Source: Dermabacter sp.
GTDB taxonomy: Bacteria; Actinomycetota; Actinomycetes; Actinomycetales; Dermabacteraceae
Direction of reading: 5' to 3'
DNA: 64,000 nt
Assembly: GCA_030538475.1 (NCBI GenBank)
Contig: JAUNTX010000004.1
Span: 124,001 to 188,000 of the forward strand
The notes under the pieces were generated by a model. It did no database searches. It saw only the letters and a list, made by a program, of their open reading frames with translations, and was not told the origin of the DNA. Every line of letters starts with the position of its first letter. The first letter of the stretch is position 1. A program made the translations under genes and the position numbers. Of the stretch, positions 18,534 through 27,796 are shown piece by piece.

Positions 18534-21500
18534 ACCCGCCCGAAACTCATCGACCACGCGCCCGGGCGGGGCCGCAGCTGCGCTTCGGGCCGCACGTCCG
18601 GGCCGCACGAGCGGCTGCCGAGGCCGTGCTGGGCGAGGTCGAACACGAGGTGCGTAGCGCTCGGGGCGGGAAGCTCGTGCGGGTGCTTCGCGGCCGCCAC
18701 CTCCCACGCGCTGTGCTCGCGCACCTGGAAGCCGGGCCGTTCCTGGCCGACGGCCTCCGTGCGCACCACGAGGCCGAGCCCGCCGAGGGTGAGTTCGCGA
18801 AGGTCGGGCCGGTACCCGGATTCTTGCGGGACTGCGTACTCGGTCACGAGATCGGCGACGGGGGCGCTGAAGCGTCCCACGCGCGCCGCCTGCCGCGAGT
18901 CCGCGTAGCTTTCGCCGGGGCCGGTGCCGAACCACGAGACGTCTCCCGCGCCGAGCGGGGCCTCGAAGGCGAGTCCGAGCCGCGCCCACGGGTGGCTCCA
19001 GTGGGCCGACGGCTGCGCGTCGGCGCTGAGCTGCACGGCGCCGTCGCTGCCGAGCCGCCACGAGAGCTCGACGTCCACGAAGGCGCGTGAAGCCGCGGGG
19101 GCGTAGCGGTGCAGTGCGCGCACCTCGCCGTCGCCCGCATCGACGCGGATCACGCGGCGGTGCAGCCGGTTGATGCCGTCGGCCTCCCAGAGCGCCGCCG
19201 TCGAGGGGCCGGGCACGCCGTGGCCGAGCGTGGTCGTGGGGTCGCCGAGGATGTAGGAGCCGAAATCGCTCAGTGAGTCGTTTTCGGTGGGGGCGCGCCA
19301 CAGCAGGAGGCGCGGGCCCGCGAGTGAGAGGTCGCCGAGGCGCACGAGGTCGCCCGTGGTGGGATCGAACTGGGCGTCGCCGAGGACGAAGGGATCCTCC
19401 TCGAGCGTGCCCTCGCCCGTGCCCGCAAGCGTGCCCTTAAGCGGGCCCTGGTCCAAGGAACCGTCGGCCCCCTCGAGCGCGGCGGGGGCACCGAGCGCGG
19501 TCAGGGCCCGCGCACTCGGGGTGGCGGTCTCGCTCGGGCGCACCACGCGCACCTGCAGGAACGCCACCTCGTGACCCGCCTTCGCCCACGCCGTGTCCTC
19601 CCGCAGCACCGCGGAGACGGTGCGCCACAGTTCGCCGCTGCTGCGCCCCACGAGGTCGAAGCCGGGCAGGGGCCACGTGGCCCACTCCGCCGCGGCGCCG
19701 TCGCCCGCCTGAGCATCCACCCACACGTGCGGGCGGGGTAGCACGTGCCGCGCCACCTCCTCGCCGTCGAGCTCGTCGATCACCACGAAGGAGAAGTCGT
19801 GGATGCTGCCCGCGTGCCGCTCGTCGTGCACCTCGAGCGTGAGGGAATCGGTGAGCGGCACCTCGCCACTCGATTCGCCCGCGCCCAGATCATCCTGCGT
19901 GGAGACGGTGAGGGTGAGCGGGCTGATGATCGCCCCGAACTCGTGGAGGCCGGGGGAGGGCTCGCCGCTCGAGAGCACGAGGCCATCGCACACGAACGAG
20001 CCGTCGTGGATCTCCTCCCCGAAATCGCCGCCGTAGCCGAAGAACTCGCGGCCCTCGGCGTCGCGCGTGCGGATCCCGTGATCGCGCCACTCCCACAGGA
20101 AGCCGCCGTGCCACTGGTTCCAGGAGGAAAAGAGGTGCTCGTAGCCGGCGAGGCCGCCCGGCCCGTTACCCATCGCGTGCGCGTACTCGCACAGGATCAT
20201 GGGGCGGGTGGCGAGCACGGCGTTTCGGCCCGGCGCCTCGGCGCGGCCGCGGCCCTCACCGGCCGACATCTGCCGCATCTCTTCGAGCGGCGGGTACATG
20301 CGGGACACGAGGTCGGTGTACGCGCCATCGAAGTCGGGCTCGTAGTGCACGGGCCGCTCGGGATCGCGGCGGTGCAGCCACGTTGCCATCGCCGCCATGT
20401 TCACGCCCGTGTGCCCCTCGTTGCCGAGGGAGAAGGAAATGATCGACGGGTGGTTCTTGTCGCGCTCGAAGAACCGCTCCACGCGGTCCAGGAGCGCGTC
20501 GCGCCAGCGCGGATCGTTCGCCGGCACATCCACCCAGCCCCCGGCCTCGAAGCCGTGCGCCTCGTAATCGCACTCGTCCATCACCCAGAACCCCAGCTCG
20601 TCGGCCAGGTCAAAAAACTCGGGGTGCGGCGGGTAGTGGGCCGTGCGGATCGCGTTGATGTTGTGCCGCTTCATGAGCAGCATCCCCTCGCGGGCCTTGT
20701 CCCTATCCCACACGCGGCCGTGGTCGGGATCGTATTCGTGGCGGTTCACGCCGCGCAGGCGCAGCCGCTTGCCGTTGACGAGCCATTGATCGCCGCGAAT
20801 CTCGATGCGGCGGAACCCGGCGCGCAGGCGCAGCGTTTCGGCGCCGTTGCTCACCGAGACGTCGTACAGGCGGGGCGCGTCGGCGCTCCACGGCTCGACC
20901 GTGCCCACCCTGATCGGCGCGACCGCCTCGGGCTCAGCCCACGTCTCCGAGATCCCCAGCTCGGGCACCTCGAGCGTGATCGGGTATGCGTCCCGCTCGG
21001 CGCGAATCTCCGGGATGAGCGTTCCCACGCCCTGCCCCGCAGCCTGCCCCGCACCCTCGCCGCCACGCGCGAAGTCGGCGCGCAGCCACACGTCCTCGAT
21101 CCCGCGCGCGGGCCGCACGATCACCCGCACCTCGCGGAAAATCCCCGGCAGCCACCACTGATCCTGGTCCTCGAGGTAGCTGTGGGCGCTCCACTGATGC
21201 ACGCGCACGTGCAGCGTGTTGGTGCCCTCGACGGCCACGTCGCTGATGTCGAGCTCCTGGGTGAGGCGGGAGCCGCGCACGGCCCCCACCTCCGTGCCAT
21301 TGACGGAGATGATGCCGAGCGACTCGATGCCGAGGGTGCGCAGGTAGATGCTGCCGCCCGCGCCCACTTCGGCGATGTGCGCGGCCGTGAGCTCGAACGT
21401 GGTGCGGTAATCACCCGTCGGGTTCTCGTCCGGAACGTGCGGCACATCCACGGGGAAGGGGAAGGCCACGTTCTGGTACGCGGGCGCGCCGTACCGCCCG

Positions 21501-21745
21501 AACGCGCCGTAGCGGCCCCCGCCCTCGAGCACCCAGTGCGAGGGGACGGCAATCGTGTCCCACCCCGAGTCGTCGAACTCCACCTCCGCCGCCTCGGGGC
21601 CAACCCCGTCGGCCGTGGGGCTGAGCGCGAATCGCCACGCGCCACTGAGGTCCAGGCTCTCGGCGCTCGAATCGAGGTGGGCACGCGGCTGCACCCTAGC
21701 CCCCGAACCGGGGGAGAAGGACGTGACGGCGCTGGCGGTGCTCAT
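18467..21745 (-). CDS. lacZ: Beta-galactosidase, GH2 (LacZ type)
   Basis: A 1092-residue cytoplasmic enzyme that hydrolyses lactose and other beta-galactosides. Order: sugar-binding jelly-roll (starts near LSGAWRFAL), immunoglobulin-like domains, TIM barrel, then the Bgal_small_N domain. The acid/base Glu is in SFSLGNEGHTG (about residue 443) and the nucleophile Glu in LCEYAHAMGNG (about 518). RGVNRHEYDPDHGRV is the family metal/loop motif. AAGGAGC lies 10 nt before the ATG. It is the last gene of the lacI-SBP-permease operon. The final segment overlaps the convergent MFS gene. Confidence 0.96.
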   Translation of the reverse strand: MSTASAVTSFSPGSGARVQPRAHLDSSAESLDLSGAWRFALSPTADGVGPEAAEVEFDDSGWDTIAVPSHWVLEGGGRYGAFGRYGAPAYQNVAFPFPVDVPHVPDENPTGDYRTTFELTAAHIAEVGAGGSIYLRTLGIESLGIISVNGTEVGAVRGSRLTQELDISDVAVEGTNTLHVRVHQWSAHSYLEDQDQWWLPGIFREVRVIVRPARGIEDVWLRADFARGGEGAGQAAGQGVGTLIPEIRAERDAYPITLEVPELGISETWAEPEAVAPIRVGTVEPWSADAPRLYDVSVSNGAETLRLRAGFRRIEIRGDQWLVNGKRLRLRGVNRHEYDPDHGRVWDRDKAREGMLLMKRHNINAIRTAHYPPHPEFFDLADELGFWVMDECDYEAHGFEAGGWVDVPANDPRWRDALLDRVERFFERDKNHPSIISFSLGNEGHTGVNMAAMATWLHRRDPERPVHYEPDFDGAYTDLVSRMYPPLEEMRQMSAGEGRGRAEAPGRNAVLATRPMILCEYAHAMGNGPGGLAGYEHLFSSWNQWHGGFLWEWRDHGIRTRDAEGREFFGYGGDFGEEIHDGSFVCDGLVLSSGEPSPGLHEFGAIISPLTLTVSTQDDLGAGESSGEVPLTDSLTLEVHDERHAGSIHDFSFVVIDELDGEEVARHVLPRPHVWVDAQAGDGAAAEWATWPLPGFDLVGRSSGELWRTVSAVLREDTAWAKAGHEVAFLQVRVVRPSETATPSARALTALGAPAALEGADGSLDQGPLKGTLAGTGEGTLEEDPFVLGDAQFDPTTGDLVRLGDLSLAGPRLLLWRAPTENDSLSDFGSYILGDPTTTLGHGVPGPSTAALWEADGINRLHRRVIRVDAGDGEVRALHRYAPAASRAFVDVELSWRLGSDGAVQLSADAQPSAHWSHPWARLGLAFEAPLGAGDVSWFGTGPGESYADSRQAARVGRFSAPVADLVTEYAVPQESGYRPDLRELTLGGLGLVVRTEAVGQERPGFQVREHSAWEVAAAKHPHELPAPSATHLVFDLAQHGLGSRSCGPDVRPEAQLRPRPGAWSMSFGRVQEAEATAPSAPRSVPTRPAST

Positions 21746-21795
21746 GCGGGTGATGCTCCTTGGGTGGTGAAAACGAGGGCGGCGGGCGGGGGAGG

Positions 21796-22656
21796 TTAGC
21801 CCTTTGTGGAGCCCATGGTCAGCCCCGCGACGAACTGACGCTGCAGCACGAAGAAGATGATGAGGATGGGCAGGGCGGCGATGATCGAGCCCGCCGACAG
21901 CAGGTTGTAGTCCGTGAAGAACGAGCCCTTGAGGTTATTCAACGAGGATGTCACGGGGAACTTGGAGCCGGTCTGCAAGAGCACCGTGGCCCAGAAGAAC
22001 TCGTTGTAGATCCACGCGGCCTGCAGGGTGGCGAGCGCCGCGAGCGGCGTCCGGCACAGCGGCAGGGTGAGCCGTACGAACTGCGTCCACACGCTCGCCC
22101 CGTCCACGTCGGCGGATTCGTAGATTTCCTTCGGGATGGCCTTCATGTAGTTCGAGAGGACGAACGTGCAAAAACCGGTCTGGAAGGCCACGTTGATGAG
22201 GATGAGGCCCAGGTGCGTATCCAGCAGCGTGCCCGAATCCGACAGCCACGTGGGCAGCGGGATCGCGAGGTAGATGCGGTAGACCGGCACGAGCAGCGAC
22301 TGCGGGGGCAGCAGGTTCGCCGCGACGAAGAACGCGAGCATCGCGAGGTTGAAGCGGAAGCTGAAGCGCGAGAGCACGAACGCCATGCACGAGGACAGGG
22401 CGAGGGTGAGCACCACGGCCGAAACGGTGATGACCGCTGAGTTCAGGAACGAGGTACTGAATCCGCCGCGCTCCCACGCGTTCGTCCAGTTATCGAGCGT
22501 GAAGCCGCCGAACGAGAAGTAGCCGTGCTCGAGCGTGTAGCCGTAGTCGCGGAACGCGTTGAACAGCGCCCACGCCATCGGGAAGATCCACACGAGGGCC
22601 GTGGCCAGCAGAAACACGTGCAGGAGCAGGCGTGTGGGGGTGAGGGTCTTGGTCAT
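21796..22656 (-). CDS. Sugar ABC transporter permease (MalG type)
   Basis: One of two inner-membrane subunits of a CUT1 sugar importer. It has 286 residues and six helices. The EAA loop that contacts the ATPase is EIYESADVDGASVWTQFVRLTLP. The ATG at 22656 has GGGAGAGAAG upstream. It starts 1 nt after the stop of the partner permease. No ATPase gene is present in the operon, so a shared ATPase is likely. Confidence 0.93.
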   Translation of the reverse strand: MTKTLTPTRLLLHVFLLATALVWIFPMAWALFNAFRDYGYTLEHGYFSFGGFTLDNWTNAWERGGFSTSFLNSAVITVSAVVLTLALSSCMAFVLSRFSFRFNLAMLAFFVAANLLPPQSLLVPVYRIYLAIPLPTWLSDSGTLLDTHLGLILINVAFQTGFCTFVLSNYMKAIPKEIYESADVDGASVWTQFVRLTLPLCRTPLAALATLQAAWIYNEFFWATVLLQTGSKFPVTSSLNNLKGSFFTDYNLLSAGSIIAALPILIIFFVLQRQFVAGLTMGSTKG

Positions 22657-22657
22657 G

Positions 22658-23548
22658 TCACTTCTCTCCCTTGAGCATGATGCGCAGTTGAACCACGATG
22701 AAGATCGAGCTGATGATGAGCATGATCGTGGCCATGGCGCTGCCGAACCCGATCCGGCTGGCCTCACCCACGACGTTCTGGGTTACGAGCGTGGAGATGA
22801 GCTCGAGCCCGTTGCGGCCCTTGTTGATGATCCACACGATGTCGAACGCGCGCAGGCCCTCGATGAACGTGATGACCAGCAGGAGGATGTTGACGGGACG
22901 CAGCACCGGCAGCACCACCTGGAAGAAGGTGCGTACCTCGCCCGCGCCGTCCAGAGACGCGGCTTCGCGCAGGGCCCCGTCCACGCCCTTCAGTCCCGCC
23001 AAGTACAGGAGCATGATGTAGCCGACGTGGCGCCACCCGTTCGCAACAATCGCGGCGTACAGGTTGATCGAGGGGTCGCCGTACCAGTCGATCGTGGTGC
23101 CGAGCAGGGCGTTGATGAAGCCCTGGTCGCGGCTGTAGAGCAGCTGCCAGATGAAGCCGATGAGGGCGGCGGACAGCACGACCGGCATGTAGAGCGAGGT
23201 CTGGTAGAACTTCGTGCCCTTGAGTTCCTTGTCGAGTAGCACCGCGAGGAACATGCCGAGCGGGGTGAACACGAGGAACAGGCCGGCGAGCCAGATCAGG
23301 TTGTGCCACAGGGCCGGCCAGAACGGCGGGTAGATCGTGGCGACATCCACGTAGTTCTGGAAGCCCACGAACTCGATGTCGGCGATGCCGCCGATCCCGT
23401 CCCACGAGGTGAGGGAGAGCCCCACCGTGATGACGGCGGGCAGCCAGACGAACAGGGCCACGAGCACGAGCGGGATCGCGCTCATGGCGATGACGGTGGC
23501 GCGGTCCCTGCCTCGCATTGTCGAGAGGGGGCCAAGGCGTTTACTCAC
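22658..23548 (-). CDS. Sugar ABC transporter permease (MalF type)
   Basis: The partner permease, 296 residues and six helices, with the EAA loop LREAASLDGAGEVRTFFQVVLPVL. The GTG start at 23548 is supported by GGAGGTGC 8-9 nt upstream. It is located between the binding protein and the MalG-type permease, the standard CUT1 order. Confidence 0.93.
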   Translation of the reverse strand: MSKRLGPLSTMRGRDRATVIAMSAIPLVLVALFVWLPAVITVGLSLTSWDGIGGIADIEFVGFQNYVDVATIYPPFWPALWHNLIWLAGLFLVFTPLGMFLAVLLDKELKGTKFYQTSLYMPVVLSAALIGFIWQLLYSRDQGFINALLGTTIDWYGDPSINLYAAIVANGWRHVGYIMLLYLAGLKGVDGALREAASLDGAGEVRTFFQVVLPVLRPVNILLLVITFIEGLRAFDIVWIINKGRNGLELISTLVTQNVVGEASRIGFGSAMATIMLIISSIFIVVQLRIMLKGEK

Positions 23549-23578
23549 GGTGGAGCACCTCCTTCAAGGTGGCGGGAA

Positions 23579-24883
23579 TCAGCTGGCGAAGATCGAAACC
23601 TTCTGGGTTTCGACATCCTTCAGGATCGAATCGATATCGCCCGGCGTGCGCAGGTAGTTCTGCAGGGCGGGCGTAATGACGGTCGAGGCGAAGTCAGGCC
23701 GCGTATCGCGGTCCAGGAACTGCGAGATCGCGCTCGCGTTATCCACGACCTCGACGGCCTTCTTCTGCAGCGGCGTGTACGTGGCCTGGTCCTGGTCGCT
23801 GCGGGGCGAAATCACCGACGGGTCCGCCTTGAGCTTGTACTCGATGGCCTCGGCCGTGGAGAGGTAGAGCAGGAGCTCCTTCGCCTTCTCTTCATTTGTG
23901 GGCTTCGCCGCCATCATGAAGCCGTCAATCGGAGCCTCCACGACATCGGCGCCAATGGCCGGATCGAACTCGGGCACTACGAAGAAGTCGATGTCCTCGG
24001 GGTTGGAGGACGTGGCCCACTGCTGGTCGATGAACATGCCCATGAGGTACATCGCGGACTTTTCGTTGAGGACGCTCTGCGCCGCCTCCTGCCACGTGCG
24101 GCCCAGCGGATCGGCCTGCTGGAACGGCAGGAGTTCGCTCCACGCGCTGAAGACCTTCTTGACCGGATCGCCCGTCCACGATTCCTCGCCTGCCATGAGC
24201 GAGACGTGGTAGTCGTAGCCGTTGAGGCGGAGGTTGAGCATGTCGAACGTGCCCATCGCCTCCCAGCCGTCCTTGTCGCTCATCGCGATCGGGTCCATGC
24301 CCGCGCCCTTGATGCTCTCGTTGAGGGTGATCCACTCGTCGAACGTGGTGGGAGCGCTCCAGCCGTTCGCCTCGAACACGCTCGGCTTGTAGAAGATCGC
24401 CCACGGGTAGTAGTTGTTCGGGATGAACACCTGGCGGCCCTCGTTATCGGTCGAGGCCACCTTCATCGATTCGGGCATCCCGGTGATCTTTTCCCACACG
24501 TCGCTCAGGTCGCCCACGAGGCCGCGCTCGGCGAAGTAGCGGGCGCGGTAGCCCGCGAACCACGTGAACACGTCGTCCGGGTTGCCCTGCAGGTAGTTGT
24601 TGATGCCTTCCTTGAACGTTTCGTGATCCACCGTGTTGATCTTCGTGGTGCCGCCCTTCCACGAATCGATCATCTCGGCGAACGCCTTGCGGGGCACGTC
24701 GTCGCTCTGGTGGGAGCCGACGGTCACGAGGTTCGGGTCGCTCGAGGCCCCGCCGCCGCAACCGGCGAGGAGGGCGGCGGCGCCGATGCCCGCACCGGCG
24801 CCGAGGATGGTGCGGCGGTTGACGTGGGCCTGTCGGATGGCCCGCACGGACGCGGGGATCTGGTTCAGGGGCGATACGGTCAT
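23579..24883 (-). CDS. Sugar ABC transporter substrate-binding lipoprotein (Tat type)
   Basis: A 434-residue cluster-1 (family SBP_bac_1) binding protein for the importer. The N-terminus carries a twin-arginine signal (VNRRTILGAG) and a lipobox (LLAGCGG), so it is exported folded and anchored to the membrane. The mature part shows the usual solute-binding features (VTVGSHQSDDVPRKAF, KGINTFEGID-type sites are absent). Given the linked lacZ, the ligand is probably a beta-galactoside such as lactose, galactobiose or lacto-N-biose-type sugar. AGGAG lies 6 nt before the ATG. Confidence 0.9.
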   Translation of the reverse strand: MTVSPLNQIPASVRAIRQAHVNRRTILGAGAGIGAAALLAGCGGGASSDPNLVTVGSHQSDDVPRKAFAEMIDSWKGGTTKINTVDHETFKEGINNYLQGNPDDVFTWFAGYRARYFAERGLVGDLSDVWEKITGMPESMKVASTDNEGRQVFIPNNYYPWAIFYKPSVFEANGWSAPTTFDEWITLNESIKGAGMDPIAMSDKDGWEAMGTFDMLNLRLNGYDYHVSLMAGEESWTGDPVKKVFSAWSELLPFQQADPLGRTWQEAAQSVLNEKSAMYLMGMFIDQQWATSSNPEDIDFFVVPEFDPAIGADVVEAPIDGFMMAAKPTNEEKAKELLLYLSTAEAIEYKLKADPSVISPRSDQDQATYTPLQKKAVEVVDNASAISQFLDRDTRPDFASTVITPALQNYLRTPGDIDSILKDVETQKVSIFAS

Positions 24884-24925
24884 GAGATTCTCCTATGAAT
24901 GTCGAACAACGGGGTTCCGGTGCCC

Positions 24926-26011
24926 CTAGGTGGAGGACCGGACGATCAGGTGGGTGGGCAGCACGGCGGAGCCCACCGGGGAACCGCCGAGCAGGGTGTG
25001 CAGGAGGCGAGAGGCCGTGGCGCCGACGTCAAAAATGGGCTGGTGGATGGTGGTGAGCGGGGGAGTGGCGGTCGCGGCGAGCGAATGGTCATCGAAGCCG
25101 ACCACCCGCACGTCGCCCGGGATGATGCGCCCCACCTCGCGCAGCACCGCCATTGCTCCGAGCGCCTGGCGGTCGGAGCCGCACAGCACGCCGTCGAGGT
25201 CCGGGTGGGCGGCCAGCAGGGCGCGCATGACCTCGGCGCCGCCCGCGGAGGAATAGGGGGCATGGCCGACGGCTCCCGGGAGCGCCGCTGCGCCGAGCCC
25301 CTCGATCTGTCCCGCCACGCGCCGGTGGGCGCCCTGGGCCGCGTCTGGACCCCCGATGATGCCCACCCGCTCGCAGCCGCGCTCGACGAGGTGGCGCGCG
25401 CCCGCGAGGCCGCCCGCGTGGTCATCAATCGTCACGGTCCACGTGGCGGGCCGCTCGGCATCGAGCGCGCCGCACACAATCGTCGGGATCGCGGTATCCA
25501 GCTCGCGCAACAGCGGATCGTCGATGTGGGGGCTCAGCAGGATGATGCCGTCCACGCGCGAGGGCTCGAGCTGGCGCAGGGTGCGCTCGCGCTCCTCGTC
25601 GGTGGTGACGAACAGCAGGTTGAGGGCGATGTCGGTGCCCACCAGTTCGGAGCCGACGCCCTGGAGCATCCGCCCGAACGTGGGATCGTCAAACAGTTCG
25701 CCGTAGGGCTCGGAGAGGACCGCGGCGTACACGTGGCTGCGGCCCGAGGCGAGGGAGCGCGCGTGAATGTTCGTGCGATAGCCGGTGCTCGCGATCGCGG
25801 CCTGGACCTTGGCGCGGGAGCTTGGCGAGGCGTAGCCGCCGTTGAGGACGCGCGAGACGGTGCCGCGGGAGACCCCGGCGGCGCGGGCCACGTGCTCGAT
25901 GGTGACCTTGGAAGGCGCGGCGGTCGCCTGCGCGGGGTCGGTTGCCGCGTCGGTCGCGGGGGCCGACGGGCGAGGTGCGGGATCCGACGGGGGAGCGGAT
26001 GGGGCGGGCAT
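24926..26011 (-). CDS. LacI-family repressor of the beta-galactoside operon
   Basis: The HTH is VTIEHVARAAGVSRGTVSRV with the hinge helix ending RSLASGRSH; the periplasmic-binding-protein-like effector domain follows (VDGIILLSPHIDDPLL, RVVGFDDHSLAATATPPLTTI). The ATG at 26011 has a full GGAGGTGA upstream, which excludes an earlier in-frame start that would lie beyond the operator. The protein has about 361 residues with a Pro/Ala-rich arm of about 40 residues before the HTH. It is the first gene of the operon, so it should autoregulate the whole set, and the effector should be a beta-galactoside. Confidence 0.92.
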   Translation of the reverse strand: MPAPSAPPSDPAPRPSAPATDAATDPAQATAAPSKVTIEHVARAAGVSRGTVSRVLNGGYASPSSRAKVQAAIASTGYRTNIHARSLASGRSHVYAAVLSEPYGELFDDPTFGRMLQGVGSELVGTDIALNLLFVTTDEERERTLRQLEPSRVDGIILLSPHIDDPLLRELDTAIPTIVCGALDAERPATWTVTIDDHAGGLAGARHLVERGCERVGIIGGPDAAQGAHRRVAGQIEGLGAAALPGAVGHAPYSSAGGAEVMRALLAAHPDLDGVLCGSDRQALGAMAVLREVGRIIPGDVRVVGFDDHSLAATATPPLTTIHQPIFDVGATASRLLHTLLGGSPVGSAVLPTHLIVRSST

Positions 26012-26098
26012 GGGGTGGTCACCTCCTCGTGACGCGGGGCGCGCCGCGGGTGGGCGGCTAGCCGGTGGGCGGGTGCTCCCGTCGGCCATGAACCGATT

Positions 26099-26114
26099 GT
26101 GGGAGCGCTCCCAC
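26099..26114. promoter_or_regulatory. LacI-type operator
   Basis: GTGGGAGCGCTCCCAC is a perfect 16-bp palindrome with the central CG typical of LacI-family operators (TGGGAGCGCTCCCA core). It lies 87 bp before the lacI start and is the only such site seen in this cluster. A possible -10 (TAGAAT, 26196-26201) for the divergent GltS-like gene lies beyond it. Confidence 0.85.
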
Positions 26115-26314
26115 GTAACGTAGCACACACCCCGCGGCGCTGACCAGAGCGTCCCGCCGATTGCTTGTCGCCCTCGCGCCGCGTCGCGCTTTGCTTAGAA
26201 TGGATCCCCACACCACTCCGGGCCCGCGCAGGACCAGACGTGACACGGCCGCTGCCCAGGCGTCGGAGCAGGCACACGGCCGTGCCGCCCCGCCCAACCC
26301 ACAAGGTGGTCCCC

Positions 26315-27796
26315 ATGACTGCGAACGCCATCGGATTCGCCCTCCTCATCCTCGGAGCAGCCCTGCTCATCGGCAAGATCGTCCGCGTGAAAGTGGGGTG
26401 GGTGCAGAGCCTCTTTCTGCCCAGCTCCATCATCGCGGGCGCCCTCCTGCTCCTCCTCGGCCCCCAGGTCCTCGGCCGATTCGACGGCCCGTGGGGAGAG
26501 AGCGGCCTGTTCACCGAGAACATGATCACCGTGTGGTCGGCCCTTCCCGGCCTGCTCATCAGCGTCATCTTCGCGACCATGTTCCTCGGCCAGGACCTCC
26601 CCTCCCCGAAACGGGCCGCGAAGCTCGTCGGCCCCCAGCTCTCCCTCGGCGTGGCGCTTGGATCCGGCCAGTACGTCGTCGGCCTCCTGCTCGCCGCCCT
26701 CGTCCTCGTGCCGCTGTTCGCCGCCTCGCCCATGACCGGCGCCCTCATCGAGATCGCCTTCGAGGGCGGCCACGGCACCGCCGCCGGTATGCGCGGCGTC
26801 ATGGACGATCTGGGCTTCGGCCAGGGAGCCGACCTCGCCGTCGGCCTTGCCACCGTCGGCATTGTGGGCGGTATCGTCATCGGCATCGCCCTCATCAACT
26901 GGGGCGTGCGCACCGGCAAGACCGAGATCCTCAAGGACAACGCGCACATGTCGATCGCGGAGCAAAAGGGCCTGTTCCGCGAGGACGAGCACTACTCCGC
27001 GGGCACGATGACGAGCCGCCCGGCCTCCGTGGAGCCGCTGTCGCTGCACATGTCGATTATGGCCGTGGCCGTGCTCATCGGCTGGCTCATCCTCGAGGCT
27101 CTTCGGTGGATCGAGCAGGCCACCTACGCGGGCATCATGCTGGATGACAACACGCCGCTCGAGATCTTCGCCTACGTGCCACTGTTCCCGATGGCGCTGC
27201 TCGGCGGGGTGATCCTCCAGGTCATCGCCAAGGCGCTCGGCGCCGATAGCTACATCGACCACCAGATGATGCTACGCATCCAGGGGTGGGCGCTCGACTT
27301 CCTCATCGTCTCCGCGATCGCCACGCTGTCCCTGCAGGCCGTGGGGGAGAACATCGAGACCTTCGCGATCCTCGCCATCGCCGGTATCGCCTTCAACGTG
27401 GCCGTGTTCCTGTGGCTCGCGCCCCGGCTCATCGGCCGCTACTGGTTCGAGCGCGGCATCGGCGACTTCGGGCAGTCGATGGGCGTCACCGCTACCGGCC
27501 TGATCCTTATGCGCGTCACGGATCCCCAGGGCGAATCGCCCGCGTTCGAAGCCTTCGGCTACAAGCAGCTCGTGTTCGAGCCCTTCTTCGGCGGCGGCCT
27601 CGTCACCGCGCTCGCCATCCCCATCATCTACCTCACGGGGCCGTGGCCGCTGTTCTTCGTCATGCTCGCCGTCTTCATCACCGCGATCCTCGTGGGGCTG
27701 CTCTACTTCCGGCCCCGCGAAATGCACGACCGCAAGCTCCACACCGAGGAAATGGCCGCGCTCAAGCAGAGCCAGATCGACGGCACGGAGGCGTGA
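26315..27796 (+). CDS. GltS-like sodium:glutamate symporter family protein
   Basis: A 493-residue membrane protein with about ten to twelve helices. The GltS pore motif GGHGT is clear in IEIAFEGGHGTAAGM, and a second, inverted half carries DFGQSMGVTATGLILMRV. It probably imports an acidic amino acid or related anion with sodium. The ATG at 26315 follows AAGGTGG; upstream open frame runs through the promoter region. Its stop overlaps the start of the patatin-like gene (GTGA). Confidence 0.85.
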   Translation: MTANAIGFALLILGAALLIGKIVRVKVGWVQSLFLPSSIIAGALLLLLGPQVLGRFDGPWGESGLFTENMITVWSALPGLLISVIFATMFLGQDLPSPKRAAKLVGPQLSLGVALGSGQYVVGLLLAALVLVPLFAASPMTGALIEIAFEGGHGTAAGMRGVMDDLGFGQGADLAVGLATVGIVGGIVIGIALINWGVRTGKTEILKDNAHMSIAEQKGLFREDEHYSAGTMTSRPASVEPLSLHMSIMAVAVLIGWLILEALRWIEQATYAGIMLDDNTPLEIFAYVPLFPMALLGGVILQVIAKALGADSYIDHQMMLRIQGWALDFLIVSAIATLSLQAVGENIETFAILAIAGIAFNVAVFLWLAPRLIGRYWFERGIGDFGQSMGVTATGLILMRVTDPQGESPAFEAFGYKQLVFEPFFGGGLVTALAIPIIYLTGPWPLFFVMLAVFITAILVGLLYFRPREMHDRKLHTEEMAALKQSQIDGTEA

